The translations under genes and the position numbers were made by a program. From assembly GCF_019279795.1 (NCBI RefSeq), contig NC_056730.1, forward strand, positions 607,476,383 through 607,540,382: a stretch of 64,000 nucleotides of DNA. Direction: 5' to 3'. The notes under the pieces are model-generated. The model was not told where the DNA came from, searched no databases, and saw only the letters and a list, made by a program, of their open reading frames with translations. Positions 49,262 to 61,811 of the stretch are shown here, piece by piece (position 1 is the first letter of the stretch; the number at the start of each line of letters is the position of its first letter). The DNA is from Protopterus annectens (Eukaryota > Chordata > Ceratodontiformes > Protopteridae).

Positions 49262-50448
49262 AAACTATCTGGAGAGGAGTGGCTCAGCTTTCTGTGCAAT
49301 CGCTTCTGAGGTGCAGAAAAGGTTGCTCATCCTTGAAACAGCATGTAAAGGTGCATCTTAACTGATTTTTACTACTCATATTTAAAAATCCTTGATGCAG
49401 TTCCACTCATTCTGTGTATGGTTCATATCTTTTTATTGCCTGCCTCACTTTTTTGGGCTAGCGATGATCGTGAATATGCCGAGGGCATAGTCCATGGTAA
49501 ATTGCATCAGCCAAAGAGGGCATCTATTCAAAAGCCTGAGCAGGTTTCATCCTTGAATGCTCTCCTTTGAATGGTGGTGCCACTTTGCTAAATCACTCCT
49601 CACAATGGACAGGTAGTTATGCAGGCTGCAGACACCGGAGACTGTGAAGTGTGAATAGGAGAAGCCCTCTCATTTCCCCTCTTAAAATCCCTTCACTGTA
49701 GTACTGCACAGCTCCCTCCCTTTAACTAGGGAGCTTAACTTCAGTTTAAAAGCCACCTGAATGAGATTTACAAACTCCTTGATATGTCCAGTGTTAAAGT
49801 AATGTGTTAGCACATTTAGTGTGAGTAGTCCTGAGATATGAGTCTGACATTTGGAAACTTTTCTGACCTGCTACTCCTCTGGCCTAGTGGTTAGGGAGAT
49901 GGTTTTATGTGTTCAGATTACAGGGTTCAATCCTTGACTACAGTGAAAGATAAGCAGCTTCTTTTTTGTCCAGATGCCTTTTTCCTCTCTTCCCCAGGCC
50001 ATTTGCTACAATGTTTTACACTTGCAAACTTACCATTGTCTGTAGAGCACATGGCTTTGCACACAAAGGCCTACTGAGCTCCTTGCACATTATAGCAACA
50101 CACTGGCAGAATGCAATGCCTTGCTGAGTACAGTTGCAAGATAGGACAGGCATACTCCTAGGCAGGACTAAGATGAGGGAGACACTATAGAAGACTGCCA
50201 GAAATGAGAGAGTGGGGTCAGACTGCTGGTCCTTGTTTACACTCACTGTGTTGATATCTGCACTCTGTCTTCCTTGTCCTTGCCTTCTTTCTCTTTGACA
50301 CTATTTGCCGGACTGCCTAGCAATGCCTCAAGTTCATAGGTTCATAGGTGCATAGGTTCATACTAGGCTATCTGCCCTAGGGCATTTATAAGCCTAGCCA
50401 GAGTGTGTGTGGCTTTCACCACCCATTAGGATGAGAATACTATACCCA

Positions 50449-53220
50449 TTAGTTTGCTGTGTCTCTGTCCAGCAGTGACACAGAGATGATTCCCGGGGTA
50501 AACCTACGATCTCCCATCCACTCGTCAAGATTTCTCTTGAACAGAGTTAGTGAGGGGCTCTGCCTCACATGGACTGGGATTCTGTTCCATAGTGTAGGGA
50601 GTCTCTGGGTGATGAATCTGTCCCTCCAGCACATCCTATTTATATCCGTGTTATGTTTAAGTCTCTTGCTCTCTCGTGGCTCTGGTGGATTTGGATTTTT
50701 GAGGTGGAGCATGTCCATTAATTCGGGTTGGACATGGCCTTGTATGTCAGGCACAGATCACCTCTGAGCAGACGGTATGCGACTGAATAGAGCTGGAGTT
50801 TCTTCAGTCGGGCATCGATGGCATATGTTTGAGCCTTTATCCTTTGGTGAGGAACTTTGGGGTCTTTCCAACTGCTGCAGGTGTCGGGTAGGTACATTCT
50901 GAATGGGGCGTTGTACTCAATCATTGGTCTGATAAGTGAAGAGTACAGGGTACCATGACCTCTCCTGATCTGGATGTGAATCCCTTCATGATCAGGTGGG
51001 CAATGTAGAAGGTCTTCCTAACCACTTTGGCAATGTGAGTGTCAAAAGAGAGGTTACTGTCAACTTGGGTCCCCAGGTCCCTGATAACTTCTTCTGTGTT
51101 TAAGATTACCACTTATGTGGTAATTAGGGTTTCCTTTTTTTTCCCAAAGGGTATGACTATACATTTTTTGGCATTTAGCTTAAGGCCATGGCTCTGGCAC
51201 CAGTTATCCATTTCTATGAGACCTCTCTGGAGGATGTCTGTGTCTGATGGAGTGTCAATTATGGTGCCCAGTTTGCAGTCATCTGCAAATTTTGTCAGCC
51301 ACAATCCCCCTATGTTTGCCTGCACTTCAGAAAAATAAATGCGAACAAGAGGGGGCCCAGGACTGAGCCCTGTGGGACACTGCTCGTGACCAGCTTAGAG
51401 TCTGACATGGCACCAGCAACTCTAACCCTGTGTGTTCTGTCCTTGAGCCAGTTTGCAACCCATCTTGTGACATATGGGTTTCCATCTAAGCTGGTGAGCT
51501 TTTCTATGATGCCCGAGTGGGGTTTTGTGTTGAACGCTTTTGCTAGGTCAAGGTAGGCTGTGTGAACTGCCTTACCCTCATCAATGGCCTTAGTGACTGT
51601 TTCGAAAAAGTTGACCAAGTTCAAGAGGCAGGATCTGCCCTTGACAAAGCCAAATTGGGTTGGATCCAGTGTCTGTAGGTCCCCAATGTCTTTATTTATG
51701 AGTTCCATTATGATCCTCTCCATAGCTTTGCAGACAAGGCTCGTCAAGCTTATGGGGTGGTAATTTCCAGGGTCCGTAGAAGCTCCGCCTTTGTGGAGTG
51801 GGACCACAGTTGCCGTACGCCATTCTTTGGGCGTATCCTGTAGTAAGGCTAAGATTAAACAGCAGCCTTATGTGTGAGTTTAGTTCCTCATTGAGTTCGT
51901 AGCAGCACAGCCGGGGACACCGTCCGGTCCCATTGATGCTGTGTTTTTTGCTTTAGAGAGCAGCTCTCACCTGGGCATCTGAGATGTTTGGGAGGCTAGA
52001 CTCTGGTGGATAGATATTTCTCCTTTTGGGGGAGGGAGGAGAAATTTGCACTGAAACATATCTGCCAGTATGTTGGCAATGTCTGTGGGTTCAGTGATTT
52101 TTTATCATTTTGGACTAATTCTGAGCATATCTGGGAGTTTCCACCCAGGTTTCTAACATAGCTAAAGAAGGTCTTATGATTGTCTTTGTGTCATTAGATT
52201 TTTCTCTCAAAGTTGGCCTTGGATGATTTTATGAGTGATTGTAGTTTTTGCTAGTATTGATCAGAGATGCCTTCCCTTTTAGGATTTTGCTCTGTCATGT
52301 GTAGCTTTCTCCTCTTGTTGTAGAGTTTGTTTATGGCTGGGGTCCACCAGACCGGGCGCCTGCCTTTGGTGGAAAGGGTCTTGATTTTATTAGGGATTGC
52401 TTGATCCATACATTCCTGGAGGTGCTCAGAGAAGGCATTTGTAAGGGTTTCAGCAGCGTGGGTTGTGGTTTCCACTGGCTCGGGGCCTTGAAGGATACCA
52501 CTCCAGTCTTAAGAAGTGTGAAGTTTGCTTTGAGAAGTTCTTCACTGTGGTCTTTTTGCTGGGGTGGGGGGATGTGGATCTCCAATGAGATTAATTTATG
52601 GTCTGATCTCACCAATGAGGGATATACTTGGTGTGGAGCATTTTGACCCCATGTTTGTGATGATCAGGTCTAGTATATTTTCTCCTCTTGTTGGAATGGT
52701 GACTAGTTGTTCCATAGCATTTGAGTTTATGAACTCCAGGAACCTTTGGGCTAGGGTGTTGGGGCTTGAGTAATGTTCCCAGTCTATGTTTGGGTAGTTG
52801 AAGTCACCCAATATGATGGTGTTTGGAGAGACATTCATACTCTCCGGTGTCTTCAGGAAGGCTGTGTGGGTTTCCTGAGTTTGAGAAGGTGGTCTGTAGC
52901 ATGCTACAAACTGTAGGGCAGTTTACCTATGGTTAATTGCACCTGGATGGTCTCCGATGTCAGTGCATTGCCACTAACCTGGAGGTGTGGGTATCCTTTA
53001 TGAATATGGATACTCCCACTCCTTTTGTGGTTCGGTCCGGATTTTGGGGCGAACGCATGATATGAGGTATAACCTGATAGTGCTGGGGTGCTCTCAGGAG
53101 CCTTGAACCAGGTTTCAGTCATAGCACAGACATCATGTTCTCCATACTGAGGAGGGCTGAGGGAGTGCATCTTGAGGTTTAGACTTCTGGCATTGAGCAG
53201 TATTACCCTTAGTTTTTCTC
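50449..53220 (-). pseudogene. LINE ORF2 (endonuclease-RT), several frameshifts
   Basis: Reading leftwards, the endonuclease has VCAMTETWFKAPES (about 53.1 kb) and GDFNYPNIDW (about 52.8 kb). The RT has YLDLAKAFNTKPH, SVPQGSVLGPLLF (about 51.4 kb) and FADD (about 51.28 kb). The C-terminus has MCWRDRFITQRLP (about 50.63 kb). At least five frame changes separate these blocks, so it is more decayed than the plus-strand LINE. Confidence 0.88.
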
Positions 53221-53447
53221 CATTTTTGTTTTCTAGGGCGGTAGGTTTATCATTTGAGCCTTGCCTAAAAAGGCACTATGGGGTGGCAAGAGCCTTTATT
53301 AATATCCGAAGCCCAGGGTGACAGGTGCAAGCCATCCTCATGAAGCAGCGTGGCTTGTCACATGTCATCCCAGGCAGACAGACATTGATCCTTAGAATGA
53401 CACCAGTAATTAAGCCAATTATTAATGCTGATCATTTTGTCTCTGTA

Positions 53448-54220
53448 TTATGGCATCATTCTTGGTGAGGGTAGGATACTGCTCAGGGTCAGGGTCATAC
53501 CGGCCTGGGCTACATAATCTGAGAGCTCCTCTATGTCTCTTTTCATGTAGTCCAGGGAGGTACGTCTCAGGTCGTTCACACTGGCATGGACAATGACTGA
53601 GTCATACTTGTACTTGCTGTAGAGTGACCTGAGTGCTTGTGTTATGTGGCGAATTCTAGCGCCTGACAGGCAGCTTACTGTGATCTTTTCCTTGTTCAGT
53701 CTGGTGAGTGGGACGTCAGTGTGTCTGACTAAGTGGGACATCAGTGTGTCTGACTATGGAGTCACCTATAACAAGTGTGTCTGGCATTGTGTTTGGCCTT
53801 AAGGGCTGTGACTGTTTAGCACACTGACTTTGAGAACTATGTGTTGCATGTCTTATGTCTTGAGGTGGCAGTTGCTTGGGTGTCTGCTTTGGAGGCCTCT
53901 GTAGTTTTGGTAGATTTTTGATCAGTGCCTCCGAGTATGTCTTTGTGTGTTTATGTGTTTGTTTTGCAGTTGTGATAGTTCTATGTGAAACTGGGTTTGT
54001 GGTGTGCGTGGTTTCCTTCTCCTCCTGTCTGGTCTTGCCAGTCCTGAGTTGAGAGAGCTCAGCCTCCAGTTTGGCTATATAGTTGCATCTCACATGTATT
54101 TGTGTTTTGTGGGAGAAGGAGTGGGTTGTCTGTGTACATGAGGCAATTGTAACATTGCCTCAAGATGCCCAGATTCACCAGCTGAACAGGAGAGGACGCT
54201 AGCAACTGACCCTTCGACAT
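53448..54220 (-). pseudogene. LINE ORF1 (esterase type), broken
   Basis: The linker and esterase start read through continuously here (KTRQEEKETTH...PDTLVIGDS), where the plus-strand LINE has a stop. A local ~25-bp duplication near 53715-53745 (two similar GTGGGACGTCAGTGTGTCTG stretches) disrupts the frame after VIGDS. The HASVND block is kept downstream. Confidence 0.78.
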
Positions 54221-54467
54221 GCTATTAAAAGTTTGCTGTGTAACTGAGTCAGAAGGGACCTATAGGAAATGGGTACTCAAGGATTCTAGGCTAATGTAGT
54301 ACTTTGTTTAGTATATAAGTACTTTACCTATATAAAAATGCTTTAGGAGCAAGTGCTGAGCTTTTGAGATAGAGAATAGACTGTTTAGATTGCAAGTAGA
54401 GAAGTTCTAAGGGAAAAATTGAAGAGCACACTTTACGGAGCCAGAAATAGTTTAACCTTGTTTAACC

Positions 54468-55690
54468 TGCGCTGCCCGATGGTGCTCTATGGGCAACTCT
54501 GCGCTAAATCACACAAAAGCGCGCTAAAGCGGGCTTTATAGCAGGGGGTTGAAAAGAGCTAGGAAGTGACCCAAAAAGGCCAATAGGCTACAAGTTTCTG
54601 GCTGGAACCACTGCTCTAGGGACAAATAGGCTGCTCAGTGCACCCCACTCCCACTGGTGAACAAAGAAGCTTCCTTTTATCCAAATAGGATATGGAATAG
54701 CACAGGAACCAAGCCAAAGCCCAGAGATCAGCAAACTCTGAAGACTGGACTATTCTAGTTCAGTAAGGCGGGAAAACAAGATTTTTTTTTTTTTTTTTTT
54801 TGCAGAAAACAGAGGAAAAACAGACAGTAAATGCTATAAATGCTTTTAAACAGCTAGCGCATTTGAGTGTGTTAGCCTACAGGTAAAATTAAGCAACAAA
54901 TAACTTTTTTAAAAGTGCAAAACAGTTAATCAACACAAAAACAGTTTAAATAGAATGCAGAGCTGTATAAACTGGCGAAAATGCAGTCGCTAAGCAGTAA
55001 ATAATCAAAAAGCCAGAAAAAAATACTTAAATCAGGCAAAAGTCACTCTTTTGCTCTCTGCTGCTTGTAGAACTCTGCAGGACACCACGAGGAGCTGTGC
55101 TGAGTTGAACACAAGCGAAAAAGCATGCTAAAGCGGGCTTTATTACAGGGGGCTGAAAAGAGCTAGGAATTGACCCAAAATGGCCAATAGACTACAAGTT
55201 TCTGGCTGGAACCACTCCTCTAGGGACAAATAGGCCGCTCAGTGCTCCCCACTCCCACTGGTGAACAAAGACGCTTCATTTTATCCAAATAAGGATATGA
55301 AAATAGCACAGGAACCAACACAAAGCCCAGAGATCAGTAAACTCTGAAGACTGGGCTATTCTAGTTCAGTAAGGCAGGAAAACAAGATTTTTTTTTTTTT
55401 CTTTTTTGCAGAAAACAGAGGAAAAACAGACAGTAAATGCTGTAAATGCTTTTAAACGGCTAGCGCACTTGAGTGTGTTTCACAGGTAAAATTAAGCAAC
55501 AAATAACTTTTTAAAAGTGCAAAACAGTTAATCAACACAAAAACAGTTTAAATAGAATGCAGAGCTGTATAAACTGGTGAAAATGCAGTCGCTAAGCATT
55601 AAATAATCAAAAAGCCAAAAAAAAATACTTAAATCAGGAAAAAGTCACTCTTTTGCTCTCTGCTGCTTGAGGAACTCTGCAGGACACCAC
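54468..55690 (-). repeat. Two ~605-bp direct repeats at the LINE 5' end (probable promoter monomers)
   Basis: Copies at about 54468-55088 and 55089-55690 match from GCTAAAGCGGGCTTTAT to CTCTGCAGGACACCAC, with a T-rich run (about 54782 and 55388) in each. They lie exactly between the LINE 5' end and the point where the unit resumes (TAAAGTATATT, 55691), so LINE and repeats look like a single insertion. Tandem monomers upstream of a LINE usually act as promoter units, as in mouse L1. A TATAAAG occurs near the LINE-proximal end. No ORF is present. A separate earlier insertion is an alternative. Confidence 0.7.
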
Positions 55691-55779
55691 TAAAGTATAT
55701 TACCTCCAACGGTCTCCAGACATTGAGCTTGAGCCTCATTATCGATAAAGAAAAGTGAATCTCCTACAACTTCCCACAC

Positions 55780-55851
55780 TGCCATGACGTGGATTCGAGC
55801 TGAGGTTGCTGCGACCACAACGCAGAGTACTAACCACTATACGATCACGGC
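55780..55851 (-). pseudogene. tRNA-His relic, about six substitutions
   Basis: Changes fall in the acceptor (GCCATGACGT), T arm (GAGCTGAGG) and anticodon stem (GCGACC). GTG is retained. Confidence 0.87.
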
Positions 55852-57014
55852 AAGCTATCTGGAGAGGAGTGGTTTGACTTTTTGTGCAATCGCTTCTGAG
55901 GTGCAGAAAAGGTTGCTCATCTTTGAAACAGCATGTAAAGGTGCATCTTAACTGATTTTTACTACTCATATTTAAACATCCTTGATGCAGTTCCACTCAT
56001 TCTGTGTATGGTTCATATCTTTTTATTGCCTGCCTCACTTTTTTGGGCTAGCGATGATCGTGAATATGCCGAGGGCAAAGTCCATGGTAAATTGCATCAG
56101 CCAAAGAGGGCATCTATTCAAAAACCTGAGCAGGTTTCATCCTTGAATGCTCTCCTTTGAATGGTGGTGTCACTTTGCTAAATCACTCCTCACAATGGAC
56201 AGGTAGTTAGGCAGGCTGTAGACACCGGAGACTGTGAAGTGTGAATAGGAGAAGCCCTCTTATTTCCCCTCTTAAAATACCTTCACTGTAGTACTGCACA
56301 GCTCCCTCCCTTTAACTAGGGAGCTTAACTTTAGTTTAAAAGCCACTTGAATGAGATTTACAAGCTCCTTGATATGTCCAGTGTTAAAGTAATGTGTTAG
56401 TACATTTAGTGTGAGTAGTCCTGAGATATGAGTCTGACATTTGGAAGTACTTCTGCCCTGCTACTCCTCTGGCCTAGTGGTTAGGGGGATGGTTTTATGT
56501 GTGCAGATTACAGGGTTCAATCCCTGACTACAGTAAAAAGCAGGCAGTTTCTTTTTTGTCCAGATGCCTTTTTCCTCTCTTCCCCTGTCCATTTGCTACA
56601 TCGTTTTACACTTGCAAACTTACCATTGTCTGTAGAGCACATGGCTTTGCACACAAAGGCCTACTGAGCTCCTTGCACATTACAGCAACACACTGGCAGA
56701 ATGCAATACCTTGCTGAGTACAGTTGCAAGATAGGACAGACATACTCCTAGGGAGGACTAAGATGAGGGAGACACTATAGAAGACTGCCAGAAACGAGAG
56801 AGTGGGGTCAGACTGCTGGTCCTTGATTACACTCACTGTGTTGATATCTGCACTCTGTCTTCTTTTTCCTTGCCTTCTTTCTCTTTGACACTATTTGCCA
56901 GACTGCCTAGCAATGCCTCAAGTTCTAAAGTATATTATCTCCAATGGTCTCCCGACATTGAGCTTGAGCCTCCTTATCGATAAAGAAAAGTGTATTTCCT
57001 ACGACTTACCACAC

Positions 57015-57086
57015 TGCCGTGACTCAGATTCAAACCGTGGCTGCTGTTGCCACAACACAGAGTACTAACCCCTATACGATCACAGC
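57015..57086 (-). pseudogene. tRNA-His relic, about nine substitutions
   Basis: CAGATTCAAACCGTGG, GTTGCC, AACACAG and CACAGC are seen on the plus strand; every arm is affected. Confidence 0.9.
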
Positions 57087-58257
57087 AAGCTATCTGGAGA
57101 AAAATTATCTGGGTTTCTGTGCAATAGCTTCTTAGGTGCAGAAAAGGTTGCTCATCCTTGAAACAGCATGTAGAGGTGCATCTTAACTGATTTTTACTAC
57201 TCATATTTAAACATCCTTGATGCAGTTCCACTCATTCTGTGTATGGTTCATATCTTTTTATTGCCTGCCTCACTTTTTTGGGCTAGCGATGATCGTGAAT
57301 ATGCCGAGGGCATAGCCAATGGTAAATTGCATCAGCCAAAGATGGCATCTATTCAAAAACCTGAGCAGGTTTCATCCTTGAATGCTCTCCTTTGAATGGT
57401 GGTTCCACTTTGCTAAATCACTCCTCACAATGGACAGGTAGTTATGCAGGCTGTAGACACTGGAGACTGTGAAGTGTGAATAGGAGAAGCCCTCTCATTT
57501 CCCCTCTTAAAATCCCTTCACTGTAGTACTGCACAGCTCCCTCCCTTTAACTAGGGAGCTTAACTTCAGTTTAAAAGCCACCTGAATGAGATTTACAAGC
57601 TCCTTGATATGTCCAGTGTTAAAGTAATGTGTTAGTACATTTAGTGTGAGTAGTCCTGAGATATGAGTCTGACATTTGGAAGCATTTCTGCCCTGCTACT
57701 CCTCTGGCCTAGTGGTTAGGGAGATGGTTTTATGTGTGCAGAATGCAGGGTTCAATCCCTGACTACAGTAAAAGGCAGGCAGTTTCTTTTTTGTCCAGAT
57801 GCCTTTTTCCTCTCTTCCCCTGTCCATTTGCTACATCGTTTTACACTTGCAAACTTACCATTGTCTGTAGAGCACATGGCTTTGCACACAAAGGCCTACT
57901 GAGCTCCTTGGCTCCTTGCACATTACAGCAACACACTGGCAGAATGCAATGCCTTGCTGAGTACAGTTGCAAGATAGGACAGGCATACTCCTAGGGAGGA
58001 CTAAGATGAGGGAGACACTATAGAAGACTGCCAGAAATGAGAGAGTGGGGTCAGACTGCTGGTCCTTGTTTACACTCACTGTGTTGATATCTGCACTCTG
58101 TCTTCCTTGTCCTTGCCTTCTTTCTCTTTGACACTATTTGCCGGACTGCGTAGCAATGCCTCAAGTTCTAAAGTATATTATCTCCAACGGTCTCCAGACA
58201 TTGAGCTTGAGCCTCCTTATCGATAAAGAAAAGTGAATCTCCTACGACTTCCCAGAC

Positions 58258-58329
58258 TACCATGATTTGGATTTGAACCAAGGTTGCTGCGGTCATAACA
58301 CAGAGTACTAACCACTATACGATCACGGC
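58258..58329 (-). pseudogene. tRNA-His relic, about nine substitutions
   Basis: TACCATGATTTGGATTTG and GGTCATAACAC replace the canonical sequence. The anticodon position now reads from CATAAC, so GTG is lost. The 5' half is still canonical. Confidence 0.9.
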
Positions 58330-59399
58330 AAGCCATCTGTAGAGGAGTGGTGTGGCTTTCTGTGCAATTGCTTCTGAGGTGCAGTAAAGGTTGCTCATCC
58401 TTGAAGCAGCATGTAAAGCTGCATCTTAACTGATTTTTACTACTCATATTTAAACATCCTTGATGCAGTTCCACTCATTCTGTGTATGGTTCATATCTTT
58501 TTATTGCCTGCCTCACTTTTTTGGGCTAGCGATGATCGTGAATATGCCAAGGGCATAGTCTATGGTAAATTGCATCAGCCAAAGAGGGCATCTAGTCAAA
58601 AACCTGAACAGGTTTCATCCTTGAATGCTCTCCTTTGAATGGTGGTGCCACTTTGCTAAATCACTCCTCACAATGGACAGGTAGTTATGCAGGCTGCAGA
58701 CACCGGAGACTGTGAAGTGTGAATAGGAGAAGCCCTCTCATTTCCCCTCTTAAAATCCCTTCACTGTAGTGCTGTACAGTTCTCTCCCTTTAACTAGGGA
58801 GCTTAACTTCAGTTTAAAAGCCACCTGAATGAGATTTACAAGCTTCTTGATATGTCCAGTGTTAAAGTAATGTGTTAGTACATTTAGTGTGAGTAGTCCT
58901 GAGATATGAGTCTGACATTTGGAAGCGCTTCTGCCCTGCTACTCCTCTGGCCTAGTGATTAGAGAGATGGTTTTATGTGTGCAGATTACAGGGTTCAATC
59001 CCTAACTACAGTGAAATGCAGGCAGTTTCTTTTTTGTCCAGATGCCTTTTTCCTCTCTTCCCCTGTCCATTTGCTACATCGTTTTACACTTGGAAACTTA
59101 CCATTGTCTGTAGAGCACATGGCATTGCACACAAAGGCCTACTGAGCTCCTTGCACATTACAGCAACACACTGGCAGAATGCAATGCCTTGCTGAGTACA
59201 GTTGCAAGATAGGACAGGCATACTCCTAGGGAGGACTAAGATGAGGAGACACTATAGACCCAGAAATGAGAGAGTGGGGTCAGACTGCTGGTCCTTGTTT
59301 ACACTCACTGTGTTGATATCTGCACTCTGTCTTCATTGTCCTTGCCTTCTTTCTCTTTGATATTTGCTGGACTGCCTAGCAACAGTACCTCAACTTCTA

Positions 59400-61010
59400 A
59401 AGTATATTATCTCAAATCGGTCTCCAGACATTGAGCTTGAGCCTCCCTTATCGATGCAAAAAGAAAAGTGAATCTTGTACACATTGCAGATAGACAGACA
59501 TCCTGGACACAGATGAGGAACATAAAACTGTCGAAATATGGTTTCTGCTGCTGTCTTGTTCACTAGTTGTATCTTGCACATTTTGTGCTGCCTTCTGACT
59601 TTTGACACTATTTCAGCACCTGACAATGCCCTTCTAAAGTATATTTCAATGGTCTGCATTGCTGCGCACTTATGAGAGAATGTATTGACTTCCACATGCC
59701 AATGGATGTCAGACAGATGGCTCTTTCAAAACGAGCACGTTTCATCCTTGCATCCTCTTTGAATTGGGGTCACTTTGCTAATCCCTCACTTGAAAGGAGT
59801 ATAGGTTGCTCACCTGAGACAGTAAGTGATGAACCCTTATTTCACTCAATTTACCCATCCTGTAGTTCGACCAGTTCTCCCTTTAGGTTGACTTTTATTC
59901 CTCCCACTTTGAAGAGTTGAGTGTTTCTGCGATGCAATGTAATTGTTCATAAGGTGGATCCTGAACTGAGTCGTTTGACTTATTGCTCTCCTTTGAATGT
60001 GGTCATTTGAATCAGTCTCACATGCAGTGTTATGGTTAACATGAGCTGTGAGTTTTTGGAGATGCCTATTTCCCCTTAACCCCTGTCCATGTGTACTGCA
60101 TTTCACTCTTAATTTAGGATCTTAGTTCAGGTTTAACCCAATGGCTTTAAGCTCCTTGTATTCACATTAAGAATGGAGAATTTATGGTGCCGGAAGTGCA
60201 AGAATAGGAAGCATTTCTGCCCGCACTCTGGGGAGGTTAGAGACTGCTTATGGGGATGGGGTTCAATGCTCTGTTTAAAGCACGTGTTGATTCTGTCGTC
60301 CTTTCCTTCCTTCTTCCTTTGCATATTTTACTGTGCAATTCCATGTTTAGAGTACATTTCCAACGTCTCACTGCTTGAGCCTCCTTGCCATTAGAATATG
60401 GCAGATCAGCTCCTTTGGTTTGAAAGGTGGCTGCTCCTAGAGCTAACCAGAACTCTACGGCTGCCATTAGAGAGTGGTGTAGACTTGGTCCTTGTTCACA
60501 GGTGTTAAAGGTTGCCTCCTTAGCACTTACCTTCATTCTCTTGATTATTTCCTGCTGTTACATCCTAGCAGTTCATTTTCTGAGGTTCACTTTTAGCCTA
60601 GCCTCCTTATGGAGAAGTGAATTCCAGCCATGCCAACTCCATGTTGATTGAACCAAAGGGCTCTAAACACGAACTGCCCTTACCTTGAAGCCTCTTTGAT
60701 GGTGGGCTCTTTGCTAAATTCTCTAGGTCGTAATGTGCTAGCCCTGAGACGAAGTAAATATTTAACTTCTTACACTCAATATCATTCCTTAGGTTCATCT
60801 TCCTTTAGGTGACTTAACTTCTTAACTATCTGGATAGGTTTATTTTTATGCCAGCTAGTAGTAAATTGCTCATCCATGAGAGATCTAAAACTGACATTTT
60901 GAATGCTCTCCTTTAATGTGGGCAGTGTAATGCTTTTATGGAGATTACAGGGCAGCTGACACCGGAGATGAGGTTTTTTGCCCGTGCTTTTCCCTCTTAA
61001 AATCCCTTCA
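59400..61010. repeat. Island of scrambled, decayed unit-like fragments
   Basis: About 1.6 kb in which short stretches recall different parts of the unit but are shortened, heavily diverged and out of order. Examples are a CTTTGACACTATTT block at about 59.6 kb, CATCCTTG...CACTTTGCTAA at about 59.75 kb, a TTCAG...AGCTCCTTG block at about 60.13 kb, GAGAGTGG...TGGTCCTTG at about 60.47 kb, and a return to normal at TCTTAAAATCCC (about 60.99 kb). No tRNA-His is present. Reading frames here show no recognisable domain. Likely several very old units eroded and partly deleted, or an assembly artefact. Confidence 0.55.
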
Positions 61011-61739
61011 CTGTAGTGCTGCACAGCTCTCTCCCTTTAACTAGGGAGCTTAACTTCAGTTTAAAAGCCACCTGAATGAGATTTACAAGCTCCTTGATAT
61101 GTCCAGTGTTAAAGTAATGTGTTAGTACATTTAGTGTGAGTAGTCCTGAGATATGAGTCTGACATTTGGAAGTACTTCTGCCCTGCTACTCCTCTGGCCT
61201 AGTGGTTAGGGGGATGGTTTTATGTGTGCAGATTACAGGGTTCAATCCCTAACTACAGTGAAAGGCAGGCAGTTTCTTTTTTGTCCAGATGCCTTTTTCC
61301 TCTCTTCCCCTGTCCATTTGCTACATCGTTTTACACTTGCAAACTTACCATTGTCTGTAGAGCACATGGCTTTGCACACAAAGGCCTACTGAGCTCCTTG
61401 CACATTACAGCAACACACTGGCAGAATGCAATGCCTTGCTGAGTACAGTTGCAAGATAGGACAGGCATACTCCTAGGGAGGACTAAGATGAGGGAGACAC
61501 TATAGAAGACTGCCAGAAATGAGAGAGTGGGGTCAGACTTCTGGTCCTTGTTTACACTCACTGTGTTGATATCTGCACTCTGTCTTCCTTGTCCTTGCCT
61601 TCTTTCTCTTTGATACTATTTGCTGGACTGCCTAGCAATGCCTCAACTTCTAAAGTATATTATCTCCAACGGTCTCCAGACATTGAGCTTGAGCCTCCTT
61701 ATCGATAAAGAAAAGTGAATCTCCTACGACTTCCCACAC

Positions 61740-61811
61740 TGCCATGATTCAGATTCGAGCCGAGGTCGCTGCGGCCACAACGCAGAGTACTAACCACTAT
61801 ACGATCACGGC
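61740..61811 (-). pseudogene. tRNA-His relic, about five substitutions
   Basis: GCCATGATTCAGATTCGAG and GAGGTCGC replace the canonical acceptor and T arm. The anticodon arm and 5' half are canonical. Confidence 0.85.

Larger units (their letters stand above)
45842..50335. repeat. Diverged tandem-array units between the two LINEs
   Basis: About 3.6 units of right type in the usual orientation, with a 109-bp insertion at 48092-48200. tRNA-His relics lie at 46620, 47865 and 49199; tRNA-like elements start at 46068, 47303, 48647 and 49873. The last unit is cut by the minus-strand LINE just before its tRNA-His. Confidence 0.93.
50336..54467 (-). mobile_element. CR1/L2-clade LINE, minus strand, near full length
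   Basis: Same family as the LINE at 41640-45841, in opposite orientation so that the 3' ends face each other. The 3' terminus at 50336-50367 shows repeated GGTTCATA, the complement of the other tail. The 5' end of the body is the complement of GGTTAAACAAGGTTAAAC at about 54450-54467. It is followed directly by two ~605-bp repeats described separately. ORF2 is split by several frameshifts. Confidence 0.9.
55691..59400. repeat. Diverged tandem-array units
   Basis: About three units of right type. The unit resumes exactly where it stopped at 50335 (AAGTTC then TAAAG). A 10-bp tandem duplication (GCTCCTTG twice) lies near 57903-57921. tRNA-like elements start at 56463, 57698 and 58941. Confidence 0.92.

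Noticed and set aside
59390-61024. Small reading frames in the scrambled island as host genes
   Set aside because: No domain, no consistent frame, and low-complexity overlap with decayed repeat fragments.
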